Origin: Nitrospirota bacterium
GTDB taxonomy: Bacteria; Nitrospirota_A; Leptospirillia; Leptospirillales; Leptospirillaceae
Length of the DNA: 15,200 nt
Reading direction: 5' to 3'
Assembly: GCA_021838585.1 (NCBI GenBank)
Contig: JAKCDE010000025.1
Location: 1-15,200 of the forward strand
The notes below the pieces were generated by a model. It was given only the letters and a program-made list of their open reading frames with translations, had not been told where the DNA came from and made no database searches. Positions 7,082 to 14,725 of the stretch are shown piece after piece. Each line of letters opens with the position of its first letter. Position 1 is the stretch's first letter. The position numbers and the translations under genes are program-made.

Positions 7082-8422
7082 TCAGAGAATCACCCCTTCG
7101 AGTCCCGCCTTCGTGCAGGACCTGACCGCGACGCCGACGATCTCTCCCAGTTCGGGTAGCGGCCGGGAGTCCTGCCGGGTCGCCCTGACGTGGCGAAACT
7201 GGGGGGAGCGGCCCGACACGCGCCCGAGATCCGGGTCGACCCGTTCCACCAGGATTTCCTGGATCTCTCCGATCCGGCCCTGGTTCTTCTCGAGAATCAG
7301 GGCATCGAGCCGCTCCTCGAGCCGCCGGAAGCGGGCGACGGAGATCTCCCGGGGAGGAGTGTCCGCCCAGTCGTGGGCCGGCGTTCCCGGACGGGGAGAG
7401 TAGATGAAACAGAAGGCCCCGTCGAACCGGAACTCCTCCACCGCCCGAAGCGTCGCCTCGAAGTCCTCCTCCGTTTCTCCGCAGAACCCGACGATCAGGT
7501 CGGTCGTCAGGGCGACGTCCGGTACGGCGTCCCGGAGCCGGCCGATCCACTCCCTGTACTGGGCCAGCGAGTATCCCCGGTCCATGCGCGAAAGGAGGGC
7601 ATCGGATCCCGACTGCAGCGGCAGGTGGAGGTGGGGCATGACCTTCGGACACTCCCGCATCGCGGAGATCATCGCCCCGTCCATGTCCGAGGGGTGGGAG
7701 GTGGTGAACCGGATCCTCCGAAGCCCTTCCACGGCATCGACGGCCCGGAGAAGGTCGCCGAAAGACTCTCCTCCGGACGCGTTCTTCCCGTATCCGTTGA
7801 CGTTCTGGCCAAGGAGGGTGACCTCCCGGTACCCCGCCGCCACCAGCTCCCGCACTTCCCGGGCAATGGCGTCGACCGGCCGGCTCCGTTCCGGGCCCCG
7901 CGTCCGGGGAACGACGCAGTAGGCGCAGGCCTTGTCGCATCCTTCCTGCACCGTCACCAGCGCCCCGACGCCCGGCCCCCGGAGGGCCGGCGGAGTCGTC
8001 ATTTCCGGAAGGTCGTATTCCCGACCCAGGAGCACCCTCCGGCGTTCCTTCAGGTCCCCCAGCATGGGAATCAGGTTCCGGACCTGGGAGGGTCCGGCGA
8101 TCAGGTCGATCTCCGGCATGATGCGGTGGAGGTTGTCCTGCTCCCGTTCGGCCATGCACCCGGTGACGGCAAGAACCACCGACGCGTTCTCCTTCTTGTG
8201 CTGGCGGAGCCGTCCCAGGTCGGACAGGGCTTTCTGGTCGGCCTTGTCCCGGACGGTGCAGGTGTTGACCAGGATCACGGAGGCCCGGGAAGGATCGTCG
8301 ACGGCCCGGTAGCCGGCTTCGGCCATGAGGCCGGCCATGCGTTCCGAGTCGTGGACATTCATCTGGCAGCCGAAGGTGCGGATATAGTAGGTGTCGGAAT
8401 CGGTACGGGTGTCGTCGGACAT
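7082..8422 (-). CDS. miaB: tRNA-2-methylthio-N6-dimethylallyladenosine synthase MiaB
   Basis: MiaB is a radical-SAM methylthiotransferase that adds the 2-methylthio group to i6A37 of tRNAs reading U-starting codons. The 446-residue product has the expected three domains. The N-terminal MTTase domain holds C19, C55 and C89 for the auxiliary [4Fe-4S] cluster. The radical-SAM core holds C162-x3-C166-x2-C169 in QEGCDKACAYCVVPRTRG. A C-terminal TRAM domain ends in GVIL. The frame stays open for 109 codons upstream, but the ATG at 8422, preceded by AAGGAAAG, gives the canonical N terminus (YYIRTFGCQMN). It is the last gene of a minus-strand group, 41 nt after the DUF5069-like gene, and converges on the RCK_C gene. 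Confidence 0.95.
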   Translation of the reverse strand: MSDDTRTDSDTYYIRTFGCQMNVHDSERMAGLMAEAGYRAVDDPSRASVILVNTCTVRDKADQKALSDLGRLRQHKKENASVVLAVTGCMAEREQDNLHRIMPEIDLIAGPSQVRNLIPMLGDLKERRRVLLGREYDLPEMTTPPALRGPGVGALVTVQEGCDKACAYCVVPRTRGPERSRPVDAIAREVRELVAAGYREVTLLGQNVNGYGKNASGGESFGDLLRAVDAVEGLRRIRFTTSHPSDMDGAMISAMRECPKVMPHLHLPLQSGSDALLSRMDRGYSLAQYREWIGRLRDAVPDVALTTDLIVGFCGETEEDFEATLRAVEEFRFDGAFCFIYSPRPGTPAHDWADTPPREISVARFRRLEERLDALILEKNQGRIGEIQEILVERVDPDLGRVSGRSPQFRHVRATRQDSRPLPELGEIVGVAVRSCTKAGLEGVIL

Positions 8423-8463
8423 CGTTCGGTCTTTCCTTGAGAGGGTTTCATTCGAGAGCGGGT

Positions 8464-8814
8464 TCAAAGGCGTCCCTCCTCCCGGTCCTGATCGGCGATC
8501 AGCCGGCTGTGCCGGACCAGAAAGACGTCGAGCGCCATCCAGTCTCCGGGGCCGAGGGAGGAGATCCTGTGGGAGAGGGCCTGCAGGACCTCCCCGTCCC
8601 CGGAAGAGGCTTCGAGGATCGCGAGAAACTGGTCGGGGGAGAGGGAGAGACGACGAAGGATCTCCTCGTCCATCGGGCAGGGAAAGACATAGTCTCCCAG
8701 GCCGTTCCCCAAACGCATCCGCCCCTTGTCGATCGCCCGGGCCAGCCACGGGATGCCCATCAAAAGCTCCCGTCCGCTCCGCGGAACGGGGGCGGGGACG
8801 TCTCCTGGGCTCAA
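8464..8814 (-). CDS. DUF5069-like small protein
   Basis: A 116-residue soluble protein of unknown function. PRSGRELLMGIPWLARAIDK, then GDYVFPCPMDEEILRRL, then SPDQFLAIL match the DUF5069 pattern as I recall it (WLpRmiDKaR, Y.CpmD..fL). The likely start is a TTG at 8814 that overlaps the upstream methyltransferase stop (ATTGA), giving SPGDVPAPVPRS at the N terminus, as usual for the family. An internal ATG further in would cut into the conserved region. The tight overlap implies translational coupling with the methyltransferase, and miaB follows. The catalytic role is unknown; the conserved Cys-Pro-Met-Asp suggests a functional site. No partner gene explains its job. Confidence 0.7.
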   Translation of the reverse strand: MSPGDVPAPVPRSGRELLMGIPWLARAIDKGRMRLGNGLGDYVFPCPMDEEILRRLSLSPDQFLAILEASSGDGEVLQALSHRISSLGPGDWMALDVFLVRHSRLIADQDREEGRL

Positions 8815-9434
8815 TCCTTCAGCGCCTCGACCACATAATGGTAGGGATAGAGGTCATGCGACCGGATCCTCGTGAAGCCGGCATCGATCAGGAGATCGTA
8901 GAGGGAGACCTCGGAGGCGCGCTCGGTGACCGGTGGACCCACCGGGGTCTCCTCCTTCTTCCAGTCGATGACGAAGAACTGGCCGGAGGGGGCGAGAATC
9001 CGGAAGACCTCCTGGAGCATCTCCCGGGCACTGGAAAGTTCATGGTAGACGTTCGCCATCCAGACGAGCGCCACCGACTGGTCCGGCAGATCGATCCTGT
9101 CGGGGGAGCCGGGCACAATCCGGACGGGGATCTCCCCCCCCCTTTTTTTGCGTTCCTCCTCGAAGTGGGCGATCATTTCCGGCTGAAGCTCGATGGCATG
9201 GCAGGTGCCCCGCCCCGAGAGGAATTCGCAGACCGGGAAAAAGAAATAACCTGACCCGGTCCCGATCTCCGCCGCATCCCCCTTTTCGTAGGGGCGGATG
9301 AGGGGAAAAAGGCGCGCCGGATCCTGAAAGGTCCTGCGTTCGGGATCGTGAAGCCGCGCGACATGGCGATGGTCGAAGAGATGGGCCACTGGGCCGTCCT
9401 CCTGTGCGAGAGGGTGAGCGAGTCTTTTCCTCAT
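8811..9434 (-). CDS. Class I SAM-dependent methyltransferase
   Basis: A 207-residue cytoplasmic methyltransferase of the Methyltransf_11/25 type. Motif I is AAEIGTGSGYFFFPV (54-68), the acidic ribose-binding residue is E82 in AIELQPEM, and motif IV is around VALVWMANVYHEL (121-133), followed by REMLQEVFRILAPSGQFFVIDW, typical of the UbiE-like group. The N-terminal HLFDHRHVARLHDPERR is a pattern seen in small metal/metabolite methyltransferases. The substrate cannot be read from the sequence. The ATG at 9434 has GGAGGG about 11 nt upstream. It is the first gene of the minus-strand operon with the DUF5069-like gene and miaB, and is divergent from lptF. Confidence 0.85.
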   Translation of the reverse strand: MRKRLAHPLAQEDGPVAHLFDHRHVARLHDPERRTFQDPARLFPLIRPYEKGDAAEIGTGSGYFFFPVCEFLSGRGTCHAIELQPEMIAHFEEERKKRGGEIPVRIVPGSPDRIDLPDQSVALVWMANVYHELSSAREMLQEVFRILAPSGQFFVIDWKKEETPVGPPVTERASEVSLYDLLIDAGFTRIRSHDLYPYHYVVEALKD

Positions 9435-9501
9435 TTTACAACAAACCCTCCGACCAGTTCAGCCAAAAAACGCGGCGCCCTGCCGGGAAGACCCGTTTTT
9501 G

Positions 9502-9510
9502 TGGTAGAAT
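9502..9510 (+). promoter_or_regulatory. Extended -10 promoter for lptF
   Basis: TG-G-TAGAAT (9502-9510) is a good extended -10 element 41 nt before the lptF ATG. No convincing -35 box is present at 17 bp, which is common for extended -10 promoters. It lies in the divergent gap between the methyltransferase gene and lptF. Confidence 0.5.
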
Positions 9511-9550
9511 TTTCGGCTTGAGCCACCATCCAAAAGACCCGGGGTCCTTC

Positions 9551-10684
9551 ATGAAAATCATACACAGGTATATTTTTTTCGAGCTCCTGACCCCGTTCTT
9601 CCTGAGTCTCTTCGTCCTGGTGATCCTTCTGCTCACGCAGCAGGCTCTCCTGATCATGAATCTCCTGGTCAACAAGGGGCTCTCCGTCGAGACGGTCTTC
9701 CGGCTCCTGGCCATGATCTTTCCCCAGTTCCTCAGCATGATCATCCCGGTCTCGGTCCTGACCGCCTCCACCGCCACCTTCCACAGGCTGGCCTCGGACG
9801 GGGAGATCATCGCCTTCAAGGCGTCGGGAATCTCCCTCTCCCGCCTTCTCCTTCCCCTCCTCCTCTTTGCCGCCATCGGCTTCGGGAGCAACTTCTACCT
9901 CTCCCTCAAGGCCATGGAGACGCAGGGCCTCTCGCTCCAGGACCTTCTGGTCAGGGTCTTCCAGAAAAAACTCTCCCTGGCCATCAAGCCCCAGTCCTTC
10001 AACGACTTCATGGGACGCTTCATCATCTATGTCGAACGGATGCCGACGCTGTCCCATCTCGACGGGGTCTTCATCTACGAAAAAGGCAAGACGCCCCAGG
10101 AGAGCACCGTCATCTTCTCCCGTGCGGGGGACCTTTTGAACGAGAGAAATCCGCCGGGTCTTCGGCTCAAGCTCACCAACGGCACCTTTCTCCAGCAGGG
10201 ACAGGCCCTTCAGTACATCCGCTTCGAATCCTACGATCTCACCATCCTGGGCAAGAAATCCGACGACCATATCCGGGTCAAGAGTATCCGGGAGATCCAA
10301 TCCGAGATCCGGGCCTCGCCCCACCCCGACCCCGCCCTCTTCCGGGCCCTCGAGGACCGCTACAAGAACTACGCCTATCCCTTCTCCTGCTTTTTCTTTG
10401 CCTTCCTGGGCATTCCCTACGGGATCTATACGATGCGGTCGGGACGCCTCGCCGGATTCGTCTTCGCCACCATCACGATCATCCTTTTTTACATGATGAA
10501 CACGATCGACGATCTCATGGTCGCCCGACGCCTTCTCTCTCCCGCCGCCGCGGCCGTGGCTCCCGACGTCGTCCTGGCCCTCCTGATGGTCACCCTTCTC
10601 GTGCTGGTTTTCCGGGAGGTCGACATCCGGGCCCATCTTCCGCGCCTTTCCCTTCCCTCCTTTTTCAGAAGGAGGCGCCCATGA
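9551..10684 (+). CDS. lptF: LPS export ABC transporter permease LptF
   Basis: LptF pairs with LptG, and with two LptB ATPases, to extract lipopolysaccharide from the inner membrane and feed it to the LptC-A-DE bridge. The 377-residue product has the YjgP/YjgQ layout: hydrophobic segments at about 12-35, 55-75 and 97-117, a periplasmic beta-jellyroll region, then three C-terminal membrane segments from YPFSCFFFAFLGIPYGIY onward. SDGEIIAFKASGIS (82-95) is the conserved cytoplasmic coupling-helix region. The frame is open 49 codons upstream, but the ATG at 9551 gives the standard start MKIIHRYIFFELL. The ribosome site before it is weak. The gene overlaps lptG by four bases (ATGA), showing coupling. 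lptB is not in the window. Confidence 0.93.
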   Translation: MKIIHRYIFFELLTPFFLSLFVLVILLLTQQALLIMNLLVNKGLSVETVFRLLAMIFPQFLSMIIPVSVLTASTATFHRLASDGEIIAFKASGISLSRLLLPLLLFAAIGFGSNFYLSLKAMETQGLSLQDLLVRVFQKKLSLAIKPQSFNDFMGRFIIYVERMPTLSHLDGVFIYEKGKTPQESTVIFSRAGDLLNERNPPGLRLKLTNGTFLQQGQALQYIRFESYDLTILGKKSDDHIRVKSIREIQSEIRASPHPDPALFRALEDRYKNYAYPFSCFFFAFLGIPYGIYTMRSGRLAGFVFATITIILFYMMNTIDDLMVARRLLSPAAAAVAPDVVLALLMVTLLVLVFREVDIRAHLPRLSLPSFFRRRRP

Positions 10685-11769
10685 GGATTCTCACCCGCCA
10701 CCTTCTGGGAGAGTACCTCAAAATCTATCTTCTCTCCCTCGTCTCTCTCGAGGCGATCTATCTCGTCATCGACTCCGTCGAGAAGATCAAGAACTTTCTC
10801 TCCCACCACGCCCCCTGGTCCCTGATGGGCGAATTCTTCGGCTGGCGGTCGATCGAGGTGGGATTCCGGGTGATCCCCATGTCGGCGCTCCTCGCGACGA
10901 TCCTTGCCCTGGGAATCGCCTCCAAGAACCATGAGATCACGGCCATCAAGGCCGCGGGGATCAGCCTCCGGAGAGCCACCTTCCCCATCATCCTGTTCGG
11001 ACTCTTCCTCTCCGGCCTCGAGCTTCTGATGAACCTCTGGATCGTCCCCCATGCGTACCAGATGACCGACCTCATCATGGAGGAACGGATCAACCAGGGA
11101 CGGAACTGGTCGAGCACGGTCCGAAAAAACGTCTGGTTCCGCCACGGGTCGCGGGAGATTTTCCGGATTTCCCGCATCAAAGACGGAGGCCGCCTCCTGG
11201 AGGGGGTCACCATCTACCACCGGAACGGAGAGAACGAGCTTCACTGGTCGATCACCGCCGAAAGCCTCCGGTACGAAAACGGCGGGTGGGTCTTTCACCG
11301 GGGAACCCGGACGGTCTTCCACCGCGACGGGACCCTCACCGCAACCCCCTTCCCTTCCCTCAACTTTCCGCTCGACCGGCGACCCGCGGACTTCTTCATC
11401 CGGAAAACCCACCTCTCCCACCTGACCTACGCCGAGCTGGGCCGGACCATCGACCTCCTGCGGGCGAACGGGCTCCCCCACACCAACTTCACCGTTCTTC
11501 GAGACGGGATCATCGCGTTCCCGGCGGCCTCCTTCCTGATGGTCCTTTTCGCCATTCCGTTCGGGATCCGGGAAGGCCGTCAGGTCGGGATCGCCCGGGG
11601 ATTCGGCGTGGCGCTCCTTCTCTCCCTGGCCTACTGGACCCTATACTCCATGGGGCTTGCCCTGGGCCGGGGAGGGGTCGTCCCACCCCTTCTCGCGGCC
11701 TGGTTTGCCAATCTCGTCGTATTTCTTGTGGGATTGGGCCTTTTGTCCTCCATGAACCGCGTGTCATAG
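10681..11769 (+). CDS. lptG: LPS export ABC transporter permease LptG
   Basis: LptG is the partner permease of LptF in the LptB2FG transporter. The 362-residue product begins MRILTRHLLGEYLKIYLLSL, a classical YjgP/YjgQ N terminus. It has membrane segments at about 12-32, 62-82 and 100-120, the cytoplasmic NHEITAIKAAGIS coupling motif (83-95), a periplasmic beta-rich middle, and three C-terminal segments beginning at FPAASFLMVLFAIPFG. The assignment of G rather than F rests on gene order and the KNHEITAIKAAGIS wording typical of LptG; the two families are homologous. The start overlaps the lptF stop by four bases. Confidence 0.92.
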   Translation: MRILTRHLLGEYLKIYLLSLVSLEAIYLVIDSVEKIKNFLSHHAPWSLMGEFFGWRSIEVGFRVIPMSALLATILALGIASKNHEITAIKAAGISLRRATFPIILFGLFLSGLELLMNLWIVPHAYQMTDLIMEERINQGRNWSSTVRKNVWFRHGSREIFRISRIKDGGRLLEGVTIYHRNGENELHWSITAESLRYENGGWVFHRGTRTVFHRDGTLTATPFPSLNFPLDRRPADFFIRKTHLSHLTYAELGRTIDLLRANGLPHTNFTVLRDGIIAFPAASFLMVLFAIPFGIREGRQVGIARGFGVALLLSLAYWTLYSMGLALGRGGVVPPLLAAWFANLVVFLVGLGLLSSMNRVS

Positions 11770-11898
11770 TCGAATCCCTCCGGGCAGGGCGCGCGCCTTG
11801 ACGACAGGAAAAAACCCGTGCGAGGATCGATGAAGGATTGACGCGTGGAGCACGCCGGACCATCGCACACGCCAGACAACACTGACGAAGGAGGGGGA
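11770..11898 (+). other. lptG-hemH spacer
   Basis: This 129-nt gap holds no gene. GC-rich short dyads occur near 11790-11800 and GCGTG-gag-CACGC near 11843-11855. I see no convincing terminator or sigma70 promoter, so hemH may be read through from lptG. An in-frame GTG at 11845 could extend HemH by 18 residues, but the strong ribosome site is at the later ATG. Confidence 0.5.
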
Positions 11899-12972
11899 AT
11901 GGGGGGAAAGGAACGCGTGGCCGTTCTGCTTTTCAATCTTGGTGGACCGAAAACGCTGGACGACGTCGAGCCGTTTCTCGTGAACCTGTTCTCCGATCCG
12001 GACATCATGGATCTCCCGCCCCTCGTCGGACGATTTCTTCCACGGTTGATCGCCCGGAGACGCGCTCCGAAAAGCCGCACCTACTATGAGGCGATCGGGG
12101 GCGGCTCACCGCTTTTGGCCATCACCGAGGACCAGCGCCGGCTGGTGGAGGAGCGTCTGAACGGCTCCGGATCGAACCGGGACTTCCGTGTCTTTCTCGC
12201 CATGCGCTACGCGCCTCCCCGGCTCTCCGAGATCCGCGAGGCACTTCTGGCCTGTCGTCCGGAAAGGCTGGTCCTCCTCCCCCTCTATCCCCAGCGCTCC
12301 ACGACGACGACCCGCTCTTCCTTCCGGGAGTTCCGGGAGACCATGCTCCGCTCTCTCGCCCTCCCTCCCGACCGTCTCCATGTCGTTGCGGCCTGGCCGG
12401 ACTACCCCCCCTACATCGCCGCCCTGGGAGAAACCGTCTATAAGGCGATCGAGGCGCTTCCCTCAAACGACCACCCGGTGGACATCCTGTTTTCCGCCCA
12501 CGGGATCCCCGAGTCCCGGATCCGGAAGGGAGACCCCTACCAGAAGGACACGGAACGGACGGTCGAAGCCGTCCGCGGTTTCCTGGAAAAAGAGGTTCCG
12601 GAACGAAAACTGCGGTTCCACCTCTCCTACCAGAGCCGGGTCGGGCCGCTCAAATGGCTGGGTCCCGAGACGAAAAAGACGATCGGAGAACTGGCGCTCC
12701 GCCACCGCTGCGTCAACCTCGTCCTGGTTCCCGTCAGCTTCGTCTCGGACCACCAGGAGACCCTTTACGAAATGGACATCACCTACCGGGACCTCGCCCG
12801 GAGCTCCCGGATCCTCCATTTTGAACGGGCTCCGGCCCTCAATATCCAGGACTCCTTCATCGCGGCTCTTTCGAATTTGACGAAGGAGGCCCTCGAAAAC
12901 CGATGTCCGACCGGGGCCCCCTGCTCCTGCCGGTGCGGGGTCTGTCCCGGCGAGACGTCCCGCTTGGAATAA
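11899..12972 (+). CDS. hemH: Ferrochelatase with cysteine-rich C terminus
   Basis: HemH inserts Fe2+ into protoporphyrin IX to make protoheme. The 357-residue product shows the family signature throughout: VAVLLFNLGGPKTLDDVEPFL at the N terminus, YYEAIGGGSPL, AMRYAPP, LLPLYPQRSTTTTRSSF, and the metal-site motif ILFSAHGIPESRI with catalytic H201. A conserved downstream LSYQSRVGPLKWLGPET and VSFVSDHQETLYEMDI follow. The ATG at 11899 is preceded by AAGGAGG. The last 22 residues contain C336, C342, C344, C346 and C349 (C-x5-C-x-C-x-C-x2-C), a cluster not present in the simplest bacterial enzymes but reminiscent of the C-terminal [2Fe-2S] ligands in mycobacterial, Caulobacter and animal ferrochelatases. 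It converges on the LysR gene. Confidence 0.95.
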   Translation: MGGKERVAVLLFNLGGPKTLDDVEPFLVNLFSDPDIMDLPPLVGRFLPRLIARRRAPKSRTYYEAIGGGSPLLAITEDQRRLVEERLNGSGSNRDFRVFLAMRYAPPRLSEIREALLACRPERLVLLPLYPQRSTTTTRSSFREFRETMLRSLALPPDRLHVVAAWPDYPPYIAALGETVYKAIEALPSNDHPVDILFSAHGIPESRIRKGDPYQKDTERTVEAVRGFLEKEVPERKLRFHLSYQSRVGPLKWLGPETKKTIGELALRHRCVNLVLVPVSFVSDHQETLYEMDITYRDLARSSRILHFERAPALNIQDSFIAALSNLTKEALENRCPTGAPCSCRCGVCPGETSRLE

Positions 12973-13007
12973 ACCCCCATCAGGCAAATCGGTCTTCAAT
13001 CTCCGGC

Positions 13008-13032
13008 CCCTCGGCTTATCAATGGCCGAGGG
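13008..13032. terminator. Hairpin between convergent hemH and lysR-type genes
   Basis: CCCTCGGC (13008-13015) and GCCGAGGG (13025-13032) form a perfect 8-bp stem with a 9-nt loop that spans the LysR stop codon. Neither side has a T-tract, so it is at best a weak bidirectional terminator or an mRNA 3'-end stabiliser. Confidence 0.35.
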
Positions 13033-13933
13033 CGAGTCCCTCCGAAAGTCGTCCGGAGGTCTTCCGAATATGCTCCATAAAGTCCCTGAAACGCAGACCG
13101 CTCGATGAGCTGCCGATGGAGACGAACCGGATATGTTCCGGACGATTTTCCGGGTCCGTAAGGACCACATATTTTCCGGGTCCGCTCACCTTGCTCTTGG
13201 GAAGAACCGCGGACCCGATTCCATTCTGGGCCCAGTCCGTCAGGGCACTGTAGCTGAAGGCCTTCCCTTCGTATTCGTTCAGGGGAACCTTGGCCTTCCT
13301 GAAGATCTCCCGCGTGACCCGCGCGAGGCCGCAGGCATCGGGAACCATGACCAGCTTCTGGTCCTTCAGGGTCTTTGCGGAAACAGAGCCGGCCAAAAGG
13401 AGGGTCGGGTCCTGCGTGATCAGGACAAGCGGTTCGTCATAGAGGAACAGGGACCGCATCTTTCCGAATTCCGCGGTGAAATCGGCGATGAGAGGAACGA
13501 AGATGAAGTCCAGGCTGTTCGCAAGAAGCATTTTTTGCAACTGGGTCAGATTCTCTTCATAAAGCACGATCTCATAGTTCGGATTCTTCTCCTTGAAGCT
13601 TTGCGTGAGCATCGAGGTGAAGGCCGGATTCAACAGGGGGGATGTCCCGATCTTGATGAGGGCCTTTTCGGGGTGGAGGTAATTTTTGGCCTGCAGGATC
13701 AGGTTCGATTCTGCGTTCAGGATGGTCGTGATCAGCGGAATCATGCTTTCCCCGAAGGGAGAGAGGGTCACGCTTCGGGTCGTCCTTTCAAAGAGTTTCG
13801 CTCCGAGCTCCTTCTCCACCTCGGCGACCCCATGAGAGAGGGTGGATTGGGTCACATGGCATTTTTCCGCAGCCTGGCTGAAGGAGTGGGTGTCCGCCGT
13901 TTCAACCACAAATTTCAGATGGGCGATATTCAT
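13019..13933 (-). CDS. LysR-family transcriptional regulator
   Basis: A 304-residue LysR-type regulator. The N-terminal winged helix-turn-helix spans residues 1-60 (FVVETADTHSFSQAAEKCHVTQSTLSHGVAEVEKELGAKLFER), followed by a linker helix and a periplasmic-binding-protein-like effector domain from about residue 90 (ALIKIGTSPLLNPAF) to the end. It resembles the CysB/CynR/OxyR-like size class; the effector cannot be inferred. I prefer the ATG at 13933, with AGGAGA upstream, over the in-frame TTG one codon before. It is divergent from the 93-residue ABM-like gene across 290 nt that contain a LysR-type palindrome, so that gene is its most likely target, along with its own promoter. Confidence 0.92.
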   Translation of the reverse strand: MNIAHLKFVVETADTHSFSQAAEKCHVTQSTLSHGVAEVEKELGAKLFERTTRSVTLSPFGESMIPLITTILNAESNLILQAKNYLHPEKALIKIGTSPLLNPAFTSMLTQSFKEKNPNYEIVLYEENLTQLQKMLLANSLDFIFVPLIADFTAEFGKMRSLFLYDEPLVLITQDPTLLLAGSVSAKTLKDQKLVMVPDACGLARVTREIFRKAKVPLNEYEGKAFSYSALTDWAQNGIGSAVLPKSKVSGPGKYVVLTDPENRPEHIRFVSIGSSSSGLRFRDFMEHIRKTSGRLSEGLALGH

Positions 13934-14064
13934 CAAGGTTCTCCTGTCAGATTGTTTTAAGCCCTTTTTCTCCTCCCATGCCGCTTCTTTCCCGTGTCAA
14001 AGAGGGGATGCGAGCTCTCTTTCTTCCACGGCCTTCCTGTCCGCAGAAGGAATCAAAACCGGCA

Positions 14065-14094
14065 TTGATCGAATAATTCGATCTTTCCTATGAA
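14065..14094 (+). promoter_or_regulatory. Candidate sigma70 promoter for the 93-residue gene
   Basis: TTGATC and TATGAA, each 4 of 6 to consensus with an 18-bp spacer, precede the gene by about 130 nt in an AT-rich stretch. The palindrome fills the spacer. Leftward boxes also exist on the other strand (TTGACC near 14130), which might serve the LysR gene. Confidence 0.3.
14067..14083. promoter_or_regulatory. 17-nt palindrome, candidate LysR operator
   Basis: GATCGAAT-A-ATTCGATC is a perfect 8-bp dyad around one base. It contains TCGAATAATTCGA, which fits the T-N11-A LysR-type box. It sits between the divergent LysR gene and the 93-residue gene. It also lies inside a possible plus-strand promoter, TTGATC (14065-14070) and TATGAA (14089-14094) with 18-bp spacing, so binding could control that start. 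Confidence 0.55.
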
Positions 14095-14223
14095 TAATAT
14101 CAATTTCAAAATTAAAAAATATTTTGGTAAGGTCAAAAAGGACAAGGAGGCGAAGGAAAGCGGATTCGAACGTCCCCTTCCGAGGCCCAATAACCGGAAA
14201 AGACCCTTTTCGAAGGAGGAACC

Positions 14224-14505
14224 ATGACCTATCTCGAAATTACCCTGAAGATCCAGGAAAAGAATCGCCCGGCGGCCGCCGAAGTGTACAAGAAATACAA
14301 GAAACCCTTTTTGGACACCATTGCAGGGGCCAAGACGAAAGAGCTACTGGTGCGCGACGAAGACGTTCAGGTCCTCCATGGCTTCGACTCGGTCGTCCAT
14401 GCGAAGAACTATCTGAGCAGCCCTCTCTTCACCCAGGATGTCGTGGGAGCCCTGAAGTCCCTGCTCGATGCTGCCCCGGATGTCAGAATCTACCAGGCGG
14501 TTTGA
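14224..14505 (+). CDS. Small ABM-like (dimeric alpha/beta barrel) protein
   Basis: A 93-residue cytoplasmic protein. The pattern is one ferredoxin-like repeat: beta1 MTYLEITLKI, helix RPAAAEVYKKYKKPFLDTI, beta2/3 KTKELLVRDEDVQVLHGF, helix SVVHAKNYLSSPLFTQDVVGAL, beta4 DVRIYQAV. GFDS..HAKNYLSSPLF is typical of the antibiotic-biosynthesis-monooxygenase/NIPSNAP-like dimeric barrel superfamily. Some members are quinol monooxygenases or haem-degrading enzymes, but no catalytic residue can be assigned here. The start is firm: GAAGGAGGAACC immediately precedes the ATG. It is monocistronic, with a terminator-like hairpin after the stop, and is divergent from the LysR gene, which probably controls it. 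Confidence 0.75.
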   Translation: MTYLEITLKIQEKNRPAAAEVYKKYKKPFLDTIAGAKTKELLVRDEDVQVLHGFDSVVHAKNYLSSPLFTQDVVGALKSLLDAAPDVRIYQAV

Positions 14506-14513
14506 TTCATCCC

Positions 14514-14545
14514 GATCCCGACCGCCGGAAACGGCGGTTCGGATC
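14514..14545 (+). terminator. Strong GNRA-capped hairpin after the ABM-like gene
   Basis: Bases 14514-14527 and 14532-14545 form a 14-position stem with one mismatch and one G-U pair, capped by a GAAA tetraloop (core ACCGCCG-GAAA-CGGCGGT). It begins 9 nt after the stop. The following sequence is only pyrimidine-rich (TCCTTC), not a clean T-tract, so termination is likely but not certain. Confidence 0.6.
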
Positions 14546-14725
14546 TCCTTCAATCCTCAACGACCGCCATCCTGAATGGCAATGTGGCCCCGATCCGGTC
14601 ATTTTCACCAGGGATGGAGTCTCTTTTCTCCTCTTCTTTTTAATCCTCTGAAAATCCTCATGAATCGTTCCCCTTCCAGCCTCTTCATCAAGGTCCTAGG
14701 CTGTGTCTAAAAAGATCGTGGGCAG
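14546..14725. other. Spacer between the ABM-like gene and the TnpB element
   Basis: No gene is recognisable. The palindrome CCTAGG (14695-14700) is followed by CTGTGTCTAAAAAG (14701-14714), which resembles the terminal repeats of some DDE-type insertion sequences. The last 16 bases before 14726 are the candidate TnpB guide when read on the minus strand. Confidence 0.4.

Noticed and set aside
7190..8440. 416-codon plus-strand open frame over miaB
   Set aside because: miaB on the minus strand has all cluster cysteines and domains; the plus frame is a bias shadow.
9431..10636. 401-codon minus-strand frame over lptF
   Set aside because: Asp/Glu/Gly-rich complement of hydrophobic lptF codons; no family features.
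11845..11898. GTG start extending HemH by 18 residues
   Set aside because: No ribosome site before the GTG, whereas AAGGAGG precedes the ATG at 11899 and the family N terminus begins right after it.
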